From: Caldilineae bacterium
GTDB taxonomy: Bacteria; Chloroflexota; Anaerolineae; J102
Direction: 5' to 3'
Assembly (NCBI GenBank): GCA_003694905.1
Contig: RFJM01000048.1
Coordinates: 1 to 18,096 of the forward strand
Length of the DNA stretch: 18,096 nucleotides
Numbering within the stretch: position 1 is the first letter of the stretch; every line of letters starts with the position of its first letter. This document shows, one piece after another, positions 1-7,546 of the stretch. A program made the translations under genes and the position numbers. Below the pieces are notes generated by a model that saw nothing but the letters and a program-made list of their open reading frames with translations, was not told the origin of the DNA and searched no databases.

Positions 1-1
1 C

Positions 2-877
2 GCGGTGGGTGCCGATGCCACCGTCGTCCTGCTCAGCGACCACGGCTTCGCGCCGTGCGCCCGCCGTTTCTACCCCAACACCTGGCTCGAACAGCGCCGG
101 CTGCTGGTCCGCCGTGGTCGTCCCGGCCTCAACCTCGGGCAGCGGCTGCGCCGTCTTCCCTTCCTGCGCAGCCTGAAACGTCATCTGCCCGCTCTGGCTT
201 CACTCGGGACCTCCTCGCCACCCTTCGCCCAGTTTACCGCGGTCGAGTGGCCTCAGACCCGAGCCGTCTACAGCCCTGCCGGCGGCATTCGCTTCAACAT
301 CCGCGGCCGCGAGCCCGCAGGCGTGCTCAGCCGGGCCGACGCCCGCGCGCTGGCAGACGATCTCACCGCCGAGTTGCTGGAACTGACCGATCCCCTCACC
401 GGCGCCAGTGCCCTCGCAGCCGTTTTCCCGCGCGAGGAGCTGTACAGCGGCCCCTACGTGGAGCGTGCGCCCGACCTCATTCTCGAACCCCAGCGCAACA
501 GTGGCAATCCTGCCTGCAATATTGCCATACCCTCCCGTTTCGCGGTCAGTGCTACCGGCAGTCCCTTCGCCAACAGTCAGGAGCTGACCGGCAACCATGA
601 CCTCGACGGCATCCTCCTGGCCGCAGGTCCCGGCATCCCCCCGGCCAGACTTGCCGATGCTCGCCTGATAGATATCGCGCCCACACTGCTGCATGCCCTG
701 GGGCTGCCTGTGCCCGAAGACATGGAGGGACGAGTCCTGCCGTTGTGGGAAACCCCGCCCGATGTGCGCCGCGCAGGAAGGCTGCAAGGACCGGACGACC
801 GGGCTGCTGCCGGCACCTACGACCGCCAGGAAGAAACCCTGGTAGAGGAGCGCCTGCGTTCGCTGGGCTATCTATAA
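2..877 (+). CDS. Alkaline-phosphatase-superfamily phosphodiesterase, C-terminal part (5' end outside window)
   Basis: The reading frame is already open at base 2, so the gene starts upstream and about 291 C-terminal residues are visible. It resembles the type I phosphodiesterase/nucleotide pyrophosphatase branch of the alkaline phosphatase superfamily, metal-dependent hydrolases of phosphate or sulfate esters. Visible support is the metal-site motif SDHGF (Asp-His at 38-43), a second GNHDLDG motif with His at 596-598 followed by a GPGI segment, and the C-terminal IDIAPTLLHALGLPVPEDMEGR-type ending seen in this family (given here as family pattern). The nucleophile region lies outside the window, so the substrate cannot be inferred. 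The stop is 2 bp before the next gene, suggesting an operon with the glycosyltransferase and perhaps a surface-polysaccharide or lipid-modification setting. Family assignment is good; exact function is unknown. Confidence 0.8.
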   Translation, partial: AVGADATVVLLSDHGFAPCARRFYPNTWLEQRRLLVRRGRPGLNLGQRLRRLPFLRSLKRHLPALASLGTSSPPFAQFTAVEWPQTRAVYSPAGGIRFNIRGREPAGVLSRADARALADDLTAELLELTDPLTGASALAAVFPREELYSGPYVERAPDLILEPQRNSGNPACNIAIPSRFAVSATGSPFANSQELTGNHDLDGILLAAGPGIPPARLADARLIDIAPTLLHALGLPVPEDMEGRVLPLWETPPDVRRAGRLQGPDDRAAAGTYDRQEETLVEERLRSLGYL

Positions 878-879
878 CC

Positions 880-2115
880 ATGTCGTTTCGTCTCCTCATC
901 GTCCTGCCCACTTCGCCGCTGCCTGTCTTCAGCGGGGGCCGACAACGGATGTATCAGATCCTTCGTCACCTGTCGCAGCGCCACGAGCTCACCGTGCTCG
1001 GCTTCTGGCGGAATGAAGAAGCACGGGAGGGGTTGAGACAACTGGCCGGGGAATTGCCGCTGGATGTGCGGCCGGTGCCTTTTGTACGGCTGCGGCAGCA
1101 GCGTCCTATAGGGGACGCTCTGTGGCGCCAATGGCAGGCCTGGCGGCGGGGCCTGCCCCTGGATGTCGCTCACTGGGATCAACCCGTCATGCACCGTGCA
1201 GTGGCCCAGGCATTGGTCCAGAAGCCGTATGACCTGATCCAGGTGGAATGGCCCTATCTGGCGACCTATGCCCTGAGGCAACGCGGCCTGCCGTCCGTAC
1301 TCATCACCCACGACATCTTCAGCGTAGCGTTAGAACGCCGCGCCCGTGTGGAATCGCGGCGCTGGCGGCGGCAGTGGCTGCTGCGCCAGTCGCGAGCCTG
1401 GCAGCGGTACGAGAGCATGATCTATCCTGCTATGGACACGGTGGCCGCCATGTCGGACGTCGATGCGGGAGTGATCCGGCGCCGCGCCCCGCGGGCCCGG
1501 ATCGCGGTCCTGCCCAACGGTGTGGACACGGAAACCCTGCAGCCGGGTACTGTGCGGGAGCGGGTACAAAGATTGCTATTCGTGGGTGCCCCCACCCATG
1601 AACCTAACCTCGATGCCGCTTGCTGGCTCCTTTCGGAGATCTGGCCGCGCCTGCACCGGCAGCATCCTTTGCTGCAACTGACCCTGGTCAATCTGGACCA
1701 TCCGAAAGTAAGGGCGCTGCAACAGCCCGGGGTAGAGATCACCGGCCGCTTGCCCGACCTCATTCCGGTCTATCGCAGCAGTGATCTGGTTCTGGCACCT
1801 CTGCGCGCGGGATCGGGTACGCGGCTGAAGATCCTGGAAGCTTTTGCCCTGGGAGTGCCCGTCGTCAGCACGACCATCGGCTACGAAGGGCTTGACGTGA
1901 AGCCGGGTGTTCATTTATTCTCTGCAGATACGGCGGCCGCATTTCAAAGCATCATCATAAGCCTGCTGGACGACCGGGCCACCCGCGCTCAGGTAGCCGC
2001 CAATGCCCGGCGCCTGGTCGTCGAACGCTACGACTGGCGTATCATTGCGGCTCAGCACGAAGACGTCTATCGCACCATCCTCGACGCTTCATCCCGCAAT
2101 CCGGCCAACCCCTGA
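880..2115 (+). CDS. GT4-type glycosyltransferase (glycosyltransferase family 1 domain)
   Basis: Predicted 411-residue glycosyltransferase with a GT-B fold, transferring a sugar from an activated donor to an unknown acceptor. The N-terminal half opens with a beta strand and a Gly-rich turn (LLIVLPTSPLP, then SGGRQR), as in acceptor domains of GT4 enzymes. The C-terminal half has LPNGVD, a FVGAPTHEPN segment where the donor domain begins, and the family signature around GSGTRLKILEAFALGVP with Glu320 (codon 1837-1839), followed by VVSTTIGYEGL. I chose ATG 880, two bases after the preceding stop. An in-frame upstream start at 745 would overlap the preceding gene by about 130 bp and add a non-family Arg-rich extension. 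The short spacing implies co-transcription with the upstream phosphodiesterase. Acceptor and donor cannot be read from the sequence. Confidence 0.88.
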   Translation: MSFRLLIVLPTSPLPVFSGGRQRMYQILRHLSQRHELTVLGFWRNEEAREGLRQLAGELPLDVRPVPFVRLRQQRPIGDALWRQWQAWRRGLPLDVAHWDQPVMHRAVAQALVQKPYDLIQVEWPYLATYALRQRGLPSVLITHDIFSVALERRARVESRRWRRQWLLRQSRAWQRYESMIYPAMDTVAAMSDVDAGVIRRRAPRARIAVLPNGVDTETLQPGTVRERVQRLLFVGAPTHEPNLDAACWLLSEIWPRLHRQHPLLQLTLVNLDHPKVRALQQPGVEITGRLPDLIPVYRSSDLVLAPLRAGSGTRLKILEAFALGVPVVSTTIGYEGLDVKPGVHLFSADTAAAFQSIIISLLDDRATRAQVAANARRLVVERYDWRIIAAQHEDVYRTILDASSRNPANP

Positions 2116-2143
2116 GCCGCTGTTCCCTTGAGTAACAAGTACC

Positions 2144-2929
2144 ATGGCTTTAAGAAAACACTACCTGCTACTTTTCGGTCTGCTTCTCATCCCCGTTCTG
2201 CTGTTGAGCGCCTGTGGTGGGAAGGAAGCACCTGCTGTCTCCACGCCCAATGCCGGCGCAGAGACGACGCCCGAACAGGTCGCGGCAACCCCCACCACCG
2301 TCGCTCCCCCAGTGCTCCAGGCATCCGAGCCCACGACTGCGCCCCCCGGCGAGACATCTGCGCAGGTACCCGCGAGCTGGCGCAACTATGAGACGCGCAC
2401 GGCCGAGGGCTACTACGAACGCGGCAATCCGGAGGCTGCGATCCTCATCCTCGACTACTCCGACTTCTTGTGAGGAACGTGCCGTGGGCACGTGTTGCGC
2501 ACAGAACCGACCATCCTCGACGAGTATGTAGCGACGGGCATAGTCAAGTTGCAGTTCTGGCATATTCTGGATCACGGCAACGCCTCCATCCAGGCATCGG
2601 CGGCAGCGGAATGCGCGGGCGAACAGGGCGCTTTCTGGGCCATGCACGACACCTTATTTGAGAACCAAAGTCGGCTTTGGGGCGGCGACCAGGAGGTCCT
2701 GGCGGATTTGGCCGCCGCCATTGGTCTGGATACGGCTGCCTTTCGGCAGTGCATGCAGGGCCAGAACAAGCAGCAATGGGTGCAGGATGTGGACCGCGAG
2801 GTGAAGGCACGGGGGGTTCGCCGCCGCCCGACGTTCGATATCTTCGTCCAGGGTGAGCGCGTGCAGCGGCTGGAAGGCTCGCCGGCCATTGCTGCCTGGC
2901 GCGAACTTCTGAACGGACTCGTTCCCTGA
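2144..2929 (+). CDS. DsbA-like thioredoxin-fold lipoprotein with in-frame TGA (putative selenocysteine, UxxC active site)
   Basis: Read as one gene with TGA 2471-2473 as selenocysteine, this encodes 261 residues. It starts with a lipoprotein signal (hydrophobic stretch, lipobox LLSAC, lipidated Cys24), followed by a Thr/Pro/Ala-rich linker to about residue 90 and a Thioredoxin_4/DsbA-like domain. The domain starts ILILDYSDFL, then Sec110-Gly-Thr-Cys113-Arg, aligned to the FxCPYCR motif of the family, then RTEPTILDEY, a helical insertion with AAECAGEQGAFWAMHDTLF, and the cis-Pro loop RRPTFDIFV. The frame before and after the TGA is the same, so no frameshift is needed. The role would be thiol-disulfide exchange or disulfide reduction outside the membrane. 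Start ATG 2144 has only a weak ribosome binding site. Other genes here also stop with TGA, so the code is not generally reassigned. Alternatives are a nonsense mutation or a sequencing error at exactly the catalytic codon. Confidence 0.78.
2474..2496 (+). promoter_or_regulatory. SECIS-like hairpin immediately 3' of the in-frame TGA
   Basis: A perfect 7-bp stem (ACGTGCC at 2477-2483 with GGCACGT at 2487-2493) closes a GUG loop at 2484-2486. It sits inside the coding sequence and starts 3 nt after the TGA. Bacterial SECIS elements lie directly downstream of the UGA, and a G in the first two apical-loop positions is typical; that holds here. GAGGA at 2472-2476 can also pair with TCCTC at 2514-2518 as an outer stem. 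The distance from the UGA to the loop (10 nt) is shorter than in E. coli fdhF, so the assignment is tentative. Confidence 0.5.
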
Positions 2930-2938
2930 GCGGTTAGC

Positions 2939-3514
2939 ATGTTGCGGCGAATCTGTGTCTTTTGTGGCTCGAACCCAGGCGCCAACGGCGCCTACGTGGC
3001 TGCAGCCCGCCGGTTGGGAGAACTGCTGGCCAGGGACGGTTTGGAGCTTGTATACGGGGGAGGCATGACCGGGATCATGGGCGCGCTGGCTGATGCGGCA
3101 CTGGCTGCCGGAGCCCGTGTGGTCGGCGTCATCCCCCAGGCCATGGTGGTGCCGCGCGTGGTTCATGAGGGCCTGAGCGAACTCCGGGTCACGCCCGACA
3201 TGCACACCCGCAAGGCGACGATGTACGAGCTCGCCGATGCCTTCATTGCCCTGCCCGGCGGCTTTGGCACCTTCGACGAATTGTTCGAGACCATCACCTG
3301 GAGCCAGCTCGGGTATCTGCCCAAACCCATTGGTTTGCTCAACGTAAGCGGCTATTTCGATCCCCTGCTGGCGTTGATCGACCAGGCCGTGCGCGAGGGC
3401 TTTGTGAAAGAGAACCAACGCCACGTTGTGGTTTGCCATAGCGAGCCTGAGGCGTTGCTCATGGCTTTGCGTACCTTCCGCCATCCGGCCGGTGACAAGT
3501 GGCCGGATTCCTGA
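2939..3514 (+). CDS. LOG-family (TIGR00730) nucleoside 5'-monophosphate phosphoribohydrolase
   Basis: A 191-residue protein, the usual size for the family often mislabelled lysine decarboxylase. Characterised members hydrolyse the N-glycosidic bond of cytokinin riboside or other purine nucleoside monophosphates, releasing ribose 5-phosphate. It opens with the Rossmann-like ICVFCGSNPG strand-loop and then YGGGMTGIMGALADAAL. The catalytic signature PGGFGTFDELFE lies at residues 106-117, with Glu114 in the PGGxGTxxE position, and the partner segment TRKATMYELAD is present. The gene begins 9 bp after the DsbA-like gene and ends 18 bp before the exporter gene, so the three are probably co-transcribed. 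No obvious link to arsenic or redox metabolism is visible. The physiological substrate in bacteria is usually unknown. Confidence 0.9.
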   Translation: MLRRICVFCGSNPGANGAYVAAARRLGELLARDGLELVYGGGMTGIMGALADAALAAGARVVGVIPQAMVVPRVVHEGLSELRVTPDMHTRKATMYELADAFIALPGGFGTFDELFETITWSQLGYLPKPIGLLNVSGYFDPLLALIDQAVREGFVKENQRHVVVCHSEPEALLMALRTFRHPAGDKWPDS

Positions 3515-3532
3515 ACCCTGCATGGAAGAGCT

Positions 3533-4282
3533 ATGGATCCTTTGCTCATCGCGGCAGTCATTGCTGCAGGATTTGCGGCCGGCTTCATCAATACCCTGGC
3601 GGGAAGCGGGTCGGCCATCACTTTGCCGCTGCTGGTTTTCATGGGGCTGCCGGCCAATGTAGCCAACGGCACCAATCGTATCGGCGTGTTGTTTCAAACC
3701 ACGGTCAGCAGCGCCACTTATCATCGCGAGGGAGTGATGCCCTGGCGGGATGCCCTGTTCCTGCTGGTGCCGGCCATCGTAGGCGGCGTGGCGGGCGCGG
3801 CCATTGCCGTCGACCTGGACGAAACGGCGATGCGCCGGGCCATCGGGGCCATGTTGATCCTCTCTTTCTTCCTGATTCTCCTGCGGCCCAAACGCTGGCT
3901 GGTGGGCCGCCCCGAAGGAGCCCGCCGTCCTGGGATCAAGGAGTGGATCCTGTTCTTCTTTGTGGGCATGTACGGCGGCTTCATCCAGGCGGGGGTGGGC
4001 ATCTTCATGCTGGTAGGTTTGGTTATGGTGGTGGGCCACAGCCTGGTGCGGGCCAATGCCATCAAGGCGTTGCTGGTGTTGGCCCTTAACATTTTTGCGC
4101 TGGTGGTTTTCTTGCGGAACGGTCAGGTCAACTGGGTGTTGGGGTTGGTTCTGGCGGTGGGGAATATCTTTGGCGGGTGGGCAGCCGCGCGCATGGCCAC
4201 CCGCGACTGGGCCCAGGTGTGGGTCTATCGTCTCTTGCTGGTCGTGGTGGTAGTGGCAGCCGTGCGCATGTTCTTGACATGA
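3533..4282 (+). CDS. TauE/SafE-family membrane transporter (sulfite/organosulfonate exporter-like)
   Basis: A 249-residue integral membrane protein with about seven to eight hydrophobic helices. The N-terminal AGFINTLAGSGSAITLP segment is the hallmark of the TauE/SafE (DUF81) family, and the second half repeats a similar Gly-rich helix entry (MYGGFIQAGVGIFMLVGL). Characterised relatives export sulfite, sulfoacetate or related anions; the substrate here is unknown. The length is normal. ATG 3533 is preceded by GGAAGAG at 3524-3530, a close but usable ribosome binding site. It lies 18 bp after the LOG gene and is the last gene before a 729-bp gene-free gap. No other sulfur genes are visible, so a sulfur role is only a family-level guess. 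Confidence 0.88.
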   Translation: MDPLLIAAVIAAGFAAGFINTLAGSGSAITLPLLVFMGLPANVANGTNRIGVLFQTTVSSATYHREGVMPWRDALFLLVPAIVGGVAGAAIAVDLDETAMRRAIGAMLILSFFLILLRPKRWLVGRPEGARRPGIKEWILFFFVGMYGGFIQAGVGIFMLVGLVMVVGHSLVRANAIKALLVLALNIFALVVFLRNGQVNWVLGLVLAVGNIFGGWAAARMATRDWAQVWVYRLLLVVVVVAAVRMFLT

Positions 4283-4362
4283 ATCGCCGCTGTGCTCCAC
4301 CGGCCGAGTGCCGAAGTGCACCTCCGCATCCCAGGATGAGGTGGTGCGGTAGGGTGATGGAA

Positions 4363-4376
4363 GGCGGAAAGCCGCC
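4363..4376 (+). repeat. Short GC hairpin
   Basis: GGCGG (4363-4367) and CCGCC (4372-4376) pair around an AAAG loop, about 80 bp after the exporter stop. There is no T-tract after it, so a classical intrinsic terminator is not supported. It could still help end the upstream transcript or belong to the repeat mosaic. Confidence 0.3.
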
Positions 4377-4510
4377 CCTCGATGACAGGTCCCCGTTCTC
4401 GCCGGGTCTGTCGCAAATTCTGTGGCCGACAGCCAATCACGGGTGCGCGGGCACGCCGGCCTTCCCCTCGCAGGAGGAGCTGGTAAGGGGCGCCCTTTGA
4501 GAGGGGGTGT

Positions 4511-4524
4511 GGGGGAGCGCCCCC
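4511..4524 (+). repeat. G/C palindrome in the repeat-rich gap
   Basis: GGGGG (4511-4515) pairs with CCCCC (4520-4524) around AGCG. It follows a G-rich run beginning near 4501. There is no T-tract. It resembles low-information intergenic repeat sequence; no function can be assigned. Confidence 0.3.
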
Positions 4525-4592
4525 GCATCTGCTACCCCGGCCGACGGGACACGCTCGCGGCCGCGGTTTCAGGTTTGCAGGCAAGACTGCAG

Positions 4593-4619
4593 GGAGGACA
4601 GGCTTTCCAGCCTGCCTCC
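4593..4619 (+). repeat. 11-bp stem with one bulged A, dispersed-repeat-like
   Basis: GGAGG (4593-4597), a bulged A, then CAGGCT (4599-4604) pair with AGCCTG (4609-4614) and CCTCC (4615-4619) around a TTCC loop. This is a much stronger structure than expected by chance. CAGGCT-TTCC-AGCCTG palindromes recur between genes in some environmental bacteria, so a mobile or REP-like unit is plausible. Copy number in the genome is unknown. Confidence 0.5.
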
Positions 4620-4694
4620 GCCGCCAGCCGGCAGCAGCATCGCCAGGTAAGCTGCAGTGTGGGGTTAGCTGATTGGGTCGGGCAGCCTGTCTGC

Positions 4695-4715
4695 GGGCGA
4701 ATCGCGGATTCGCCC
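4695..4715 (+). repeat. Perfect 9-bp inverted repeat with 3-nt loop
   Basis: GGGCGAATC (4695-4703) and GATTCGCCC (4707-4715) are exact reverse complements around GCG. No T-tract follows, so it is not a typical terminator. It is close enough to other palindromes to be read as part of the same repeat-rich mosaic, but it could also be a protein-binding site. Confidence 0.5.
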
Positions 4716-4927
4716 ATACACCGATACGTCCGCACACCCACGGCATGCCTGAGCCCCCGGTCGCACCCCGCGCGGTGGCCATTTCATGTCGCCGGGCCTC
4801 CCGTCTCGGACGCGGTGGCGTGCCCAACGTGGTGTCGGGTCCGCGGTTTGGGGGACAACGTCGGTCGCGGAGCATGCACCCAGGCCACTCACTCGCCAAA
4901 TCTCAGGACCTGTGGCAAAATAGCCTT

Positions 4928-4963
4928 CCGGTCGTCCGCCACGCTAACTCGGTTCTCGACCGG
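4928..4963 (+). promoter_or_regulatory. Inverted repeat upstream of the histidine kinase gene
   Basis: CCGGTCG (4928-4934) and CGACCGG (4957-4963) are exact reverse complements separated by 22 nt, ending about 48 bp before the kinase start. The following sequence is pyrimidine-rich (TTCCTTCTCTTTTG at 4977-4990). It may be an operator or a hairpin in the leader of the kinase transcript; a weak terminator for anything reading through the gap is also possible. Confidence 0.35.
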
Positions 4964-5011
4964 CGTCCTGCTTGTATTCCTTCTCTTTTGTGCAGGCTTC
5001 AGGCTGAGGTG

Positions 5012-7546
5012 ATGACCACGCGAACCTTGCGCACCAAGATCCTGGTACTGGTCGGCGGCGTGTTTGTGGCCGTCTTGCTGGTCATGCTCGGTATCGTATA
5101 TGTTACCGAGAGTCGGGAGATCGAGGAAGAGGGATTGAAACAGGCGCAAGCGCTGAGCCGCATGGCTTTCGAGGCGCTCTATGCGTCCATGCGCGAAGGC
5201 GGGGGGCATGGAGGTAACCGCCAGGTGATAGCACGGCTGCAGCGGCTGGGCACTTTTACCCACATCGCGGTCATCAAAGGAGAACCGGTCGTCCGCCAGT
5301 ATGGCGCCCGGCCGGATGAGCTGGCCCAAGACGATCTGGAACGGCAGGCTCTTACCGGGGTTCCCCAGCAGCAGGTGCGACGAGAGGGAGGCCATAGGCT
5401 GGTGCGCTATGTCATGCCCGTGCGCGTGGAGGCCGAGTGTCAGCGCTGCCACAATGCCGAGATCGGCGCCATCAACGGGGTTGTTTCCACGGAGATCTCG
5501 CTGGAAGCGTATGATGCCGCCCTGCGCCGGACACGAAATATTCTATTGCTCACCATTGTTGCGGGGCTGGTGCTCCTCGGTCTCCTGGCATCTGTTTCTC
5601 TACATCGAATAGTCATTCGCCCGCTTCGCATGATACGGGAGGGGACGGCGCTCTTTGCGGCGGGGAACCTGCGCCATCGTTTTCACATCAAGACGGGAGA
5701 CGAGCTGGAGGAGCTGGCCGAAGCCTTCAACCAGATGGCTTCGCGCGTGGAACAGTCCTATGCCGAGTTGGAAGACAGGGTCGCCGAGCGAACACGGGAG
5801 CTGGTTGCTCTCAACCGGATCGCGGCGACGGTCAACCGCTCTCTGAATCTCGACGAGACCCTGCCCGCGGTCCTGGACGAGGTGGTGGCGCTGTGTGGGG
5901 CCGATGCGGCCGACATTCGCGTGCTGGAAAACGGAGGTTTGTGTCTGCGTGCCGGCCGCGGATTGTCGCAGGCATTCGTGGCCCAGGACGGGCACCTCTC
6001 CCCCGGCCGCTGCCTGTGCGGTCTGGCGGCCCAGACCAACAGCTCTCATTCACTCGGTGATCTGAACGAAATCGCCGACGTGGCTGCGCCATGTCTGGCA
6101 GAAGGCTTCCTCTCGGGCCTGGCCGTGCCCGTATTGGTCAAGAACCAGGTGGTCGGGGTGATGCACCTGGGCAGTCGCCGCGCCCATGCTTTCGATGGCC
6201 GGCACCAAGGTTTGCTGGAAGCAGTGGGCCAGCACGTGGGTCTGGCCATCGAGAAGGAGAGACTCTACCAGGGTGAACGCTCTCAGCGCCAGTTGGCAGA
6301 GACCCTGCGCCGGATGTCGCAGACCGTCAGTGCCAGCCTGGACCTGGATGTGGTCCTGCACACACTACTGGACCAGCTGGCCGAAGTGTTGATCATCGAT
6401 GTGGGATTGATCTTGTTGCGAGAGGGAGATGAGCTGTGCGTGGCTGCCGTACGAGGGCGAGAGGAACTGCATGTAGAGCAGCTAGTCGGATATCGCTTCC
6501 CCGTGGCTGCCAGCGACGATTTCAGGCAGGTGATCGCAGAAAAACGGGTGCTTACATTCTGTGAAGTGGGACGCCAGCCGCCTTTTCGCGAGGGTCTGCG
6601 CCGTATCGAAGAGGTCAACTGGTGCATGGTGGTTCCGCTGTTGCGGGGGGAGGATGTGATCGGTCTGCTGGCGCTGGAGCAGCTCGATCACTGCTACGAC
6701 GACGAGGAAGAACCGCAGATCGCCATGGCCTTTGCCAACAGCGCTGTGATGGCTATCGAAAACGCGCGACTCTATGCCGAGGTCAAAGCGCTCAACGAGG
6801 AACTGGAGCAAAGGGTGCTGCAGCGCACCGAAGAACTCGAGCGAGCCCGCGCCACGTTGGACCGCCAGGCGCGGCAGTTGCGGCATCTGCTGAACAAGAC
6901 TATTCGCGTGCAAGAGGAGGAGCGAGATCGTATTGCCCAGGACATCCACGACGGCGTTACCCAGCTCTTGATGGGGGCTTTGTACAAAACACAGGCCGCC
7001 AGAGTCGCGATGATGCATCACCCGGCCGAGGCACAGGAGAAGCTGCTGGCCGCACAAGAGATCCTGAAGAAGATCAAAGAGGAGCTGAGGCGCATCATCT
7101 ATGACCTACATCCCGTTGTTCTGACTGAGAAAGGTCTGGTAGCAGCTCTGGAAGCGCATCTGCAGGACATCGAAGCGCACACGGGTATCTCCTGCGAGAT
7201 GAGGGTGGCGGGCGAGCAGCGGCGCCTGCGGCCGGATCAGGAACGGGCCATTTACCGCGTTGTCCAGGAGGCTTTGAACAATGTGGCCAAGCATGCGGCT
7301 ACCCGTCATGCGTCTCTGACGCTTGATTTCGGCCAGCAGGAGTTGCTGGTGGTGGTCGAAGACCGGGGGGCGGGCTTTCTGCAGGAGGTGGCGAAGGAGG
7401 ACGGCGATCACAAGTCGTTGGGCATGGCGGGAATGCGGGAGCGGGCCCAGAGCATCGGAGCGGAGCTGCGGGTGGACTCGTCACCCGGCCGCGGTACTCG
7501 TGTTCGTCTGCGGTTGCCTCTCCAGAGCAACGGGAGGATGAGATGA
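5012..7546 (+). CDS. Membrane histidine kinase with periplasmic haem-c motif, HAMP, two GAF domains and HisKA_3/HATPase (NarL-type)
   Basis: An 844-residue sensor kinase. Layout: TM1 about 10-29; extracytoplasmic domain about 30-174 containing ECQRCHN, a CxxCH haem-c motif (Cys143, Cys146, His147) as in Tll0287/DUF3365-like sensors; TM2 about 175-197; HAMP about 198-250; GAF1 about 265-415; GAF2 about 430-590; coiled coil; HisKA_3 with phosphoacceptor His646 in QDIHDGVTQLL; and HATPase with DRGAGF and GMAGMRERA motifs. GAF1 carries Cys311, Cys334, Cys336 and Cys361, a possible metal, Fe-S or arsenite site. It probably phosphorylates the response regulator encoded next, whose start overlaps its stop (ATGA). 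I chose ATG 5012; GTG 5009 is possible, while upstream extension to 4673 gives Arg-rich non-family sequence. Its place before the arsenite oxidase genes suggests it controls them; that is inference. Confidence 0.88.
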   Translation: MTTRTLRTKILVLVGGVFVAVLLVMLGIVYVTESREIEEEGLKQAQALSRMAFEALYASMREGGGHGGNRQVIARLQRLGTFTHIAVIKGEPVVRQYGARPDELAQDDLERQALTGVPQQQVRREGGHRLVRYVMPVRVEAECQRCHNAEIGAINGVVSTEISLEAYDAALRRTRNILLLTIVAGLVLLGLLASVSLHRIVIRPLRMIREGTALFAAGNLRHRFHIKTGDELEELAEAFNQMASRVEQSYAELEDRVAERTRELVALNRIAATVNRSLNLDETLPAVLDEVVALCGADAADIRVLENGGLCLRAGRGLSQAFVAQDGHLSPGRCLCGLAAQTNSSHSLGDLNEIADVAAPCLAEGFLSGLAVPVLVKNQVVGVMHLGSRRAHAFDGRHQGLLEAVGQHVGLAIEKERLYQGERSQRQLAETLRRMSQTVSASLDLDVVLHTLLDQLAEVLIIDVGLILLREGDELCVAAVRGREELHVEQLVGYRFPVAASDDFRQVIAEKRVLTFCEVGRQPPFREGLRRIEEVNWCMVVPLLRGEDVIGLLALEQLDHCYDDEEEPQIAMAFANSAVMAIENARLYAEVKALNEELEQRVLQRTEELERARATLDRQARQLRHLLNKTIRVQEEERDRIAQDIHDGVTQLLMGALYKTQAARVAMMHHPAEAQEKLLAAQEILKKIKEELRRIIYDLHPVVLTEKGLVAALEAHLQDIEAHTGISCEMRVAGEQRRLRPDQERAIYRVVQEALNNVAKHAATRHASLTLDFGQQELLVVVEDRGAGFLQEVAKEDGDHKSLGMAGMRERAQSIGAELRVDSSPGRGTRVRLRLPLQSNGRMR

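Larger units (their letters stand above)
4283..5011. other. 729-bp intergenic region without a credible gene, rich in palindromes
   Basis: All open frames here on both strands are Arg/Pro-rich, lack ribosome binding sites and match no family I recognise. The stretch contains several strong hairpins (4363-4376, 4511-4524, 4593-4619, 4695-4715, 4928-4963) and looks like a mosaic of dispersed repeat fragments rather than a decayed gene. The last ~100 bp must hold the promoter of the downstream kinase operon; I see no convincing -35/-10 pair there. No tRNA or other RNA gene is recognisable. Confidence 0.6.

Noticed and set aside
745..879. Upstream start for the glycosyltransferase
   Set aside because: It overlaps the phosphodiesterase gene and adds unrelated Arg-rich sequence; ATG 880 begins directly at the first beta strand.
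2471..2473. Frameshift as the explanation for the interrupted DsbA-like gene
   Set aside because: The sequences before and after the TGA are in the same frame and both match the family, so no insertion or deletion is needed; only the single codon is odd.
2492..2929. A separate thioredoxin-like gene starting at GTG 2492
   Set aside because: It would lack the first beta strand and the active-site CxxC, and has no ribosome binding site; it is the second half of the TGA-containing gene.
2654..4528. Long (624-codon) open frame on the minus strand
   Set aside because: It lies antisense to the DsbA-like, LOG and TauE genes, is His/Gln/Arg/Pro-rich, matches no family and has no ribosome binding site; a by-product of high GC.
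4673..5011. N-terminal extension of the histidine kinase
   Set aside because: The extension is Arg/Pro/Ser-rich without family resemblance; the kinase begins naturally with a short charged stretch and TM1 from ATG 5012.
4283..5011. Remnant insertion sequence or decayed gene
   Set aside because: No transposase-like reading frame, terminal inverted repeat pair or target duplication is visible; only isolated palindromes.
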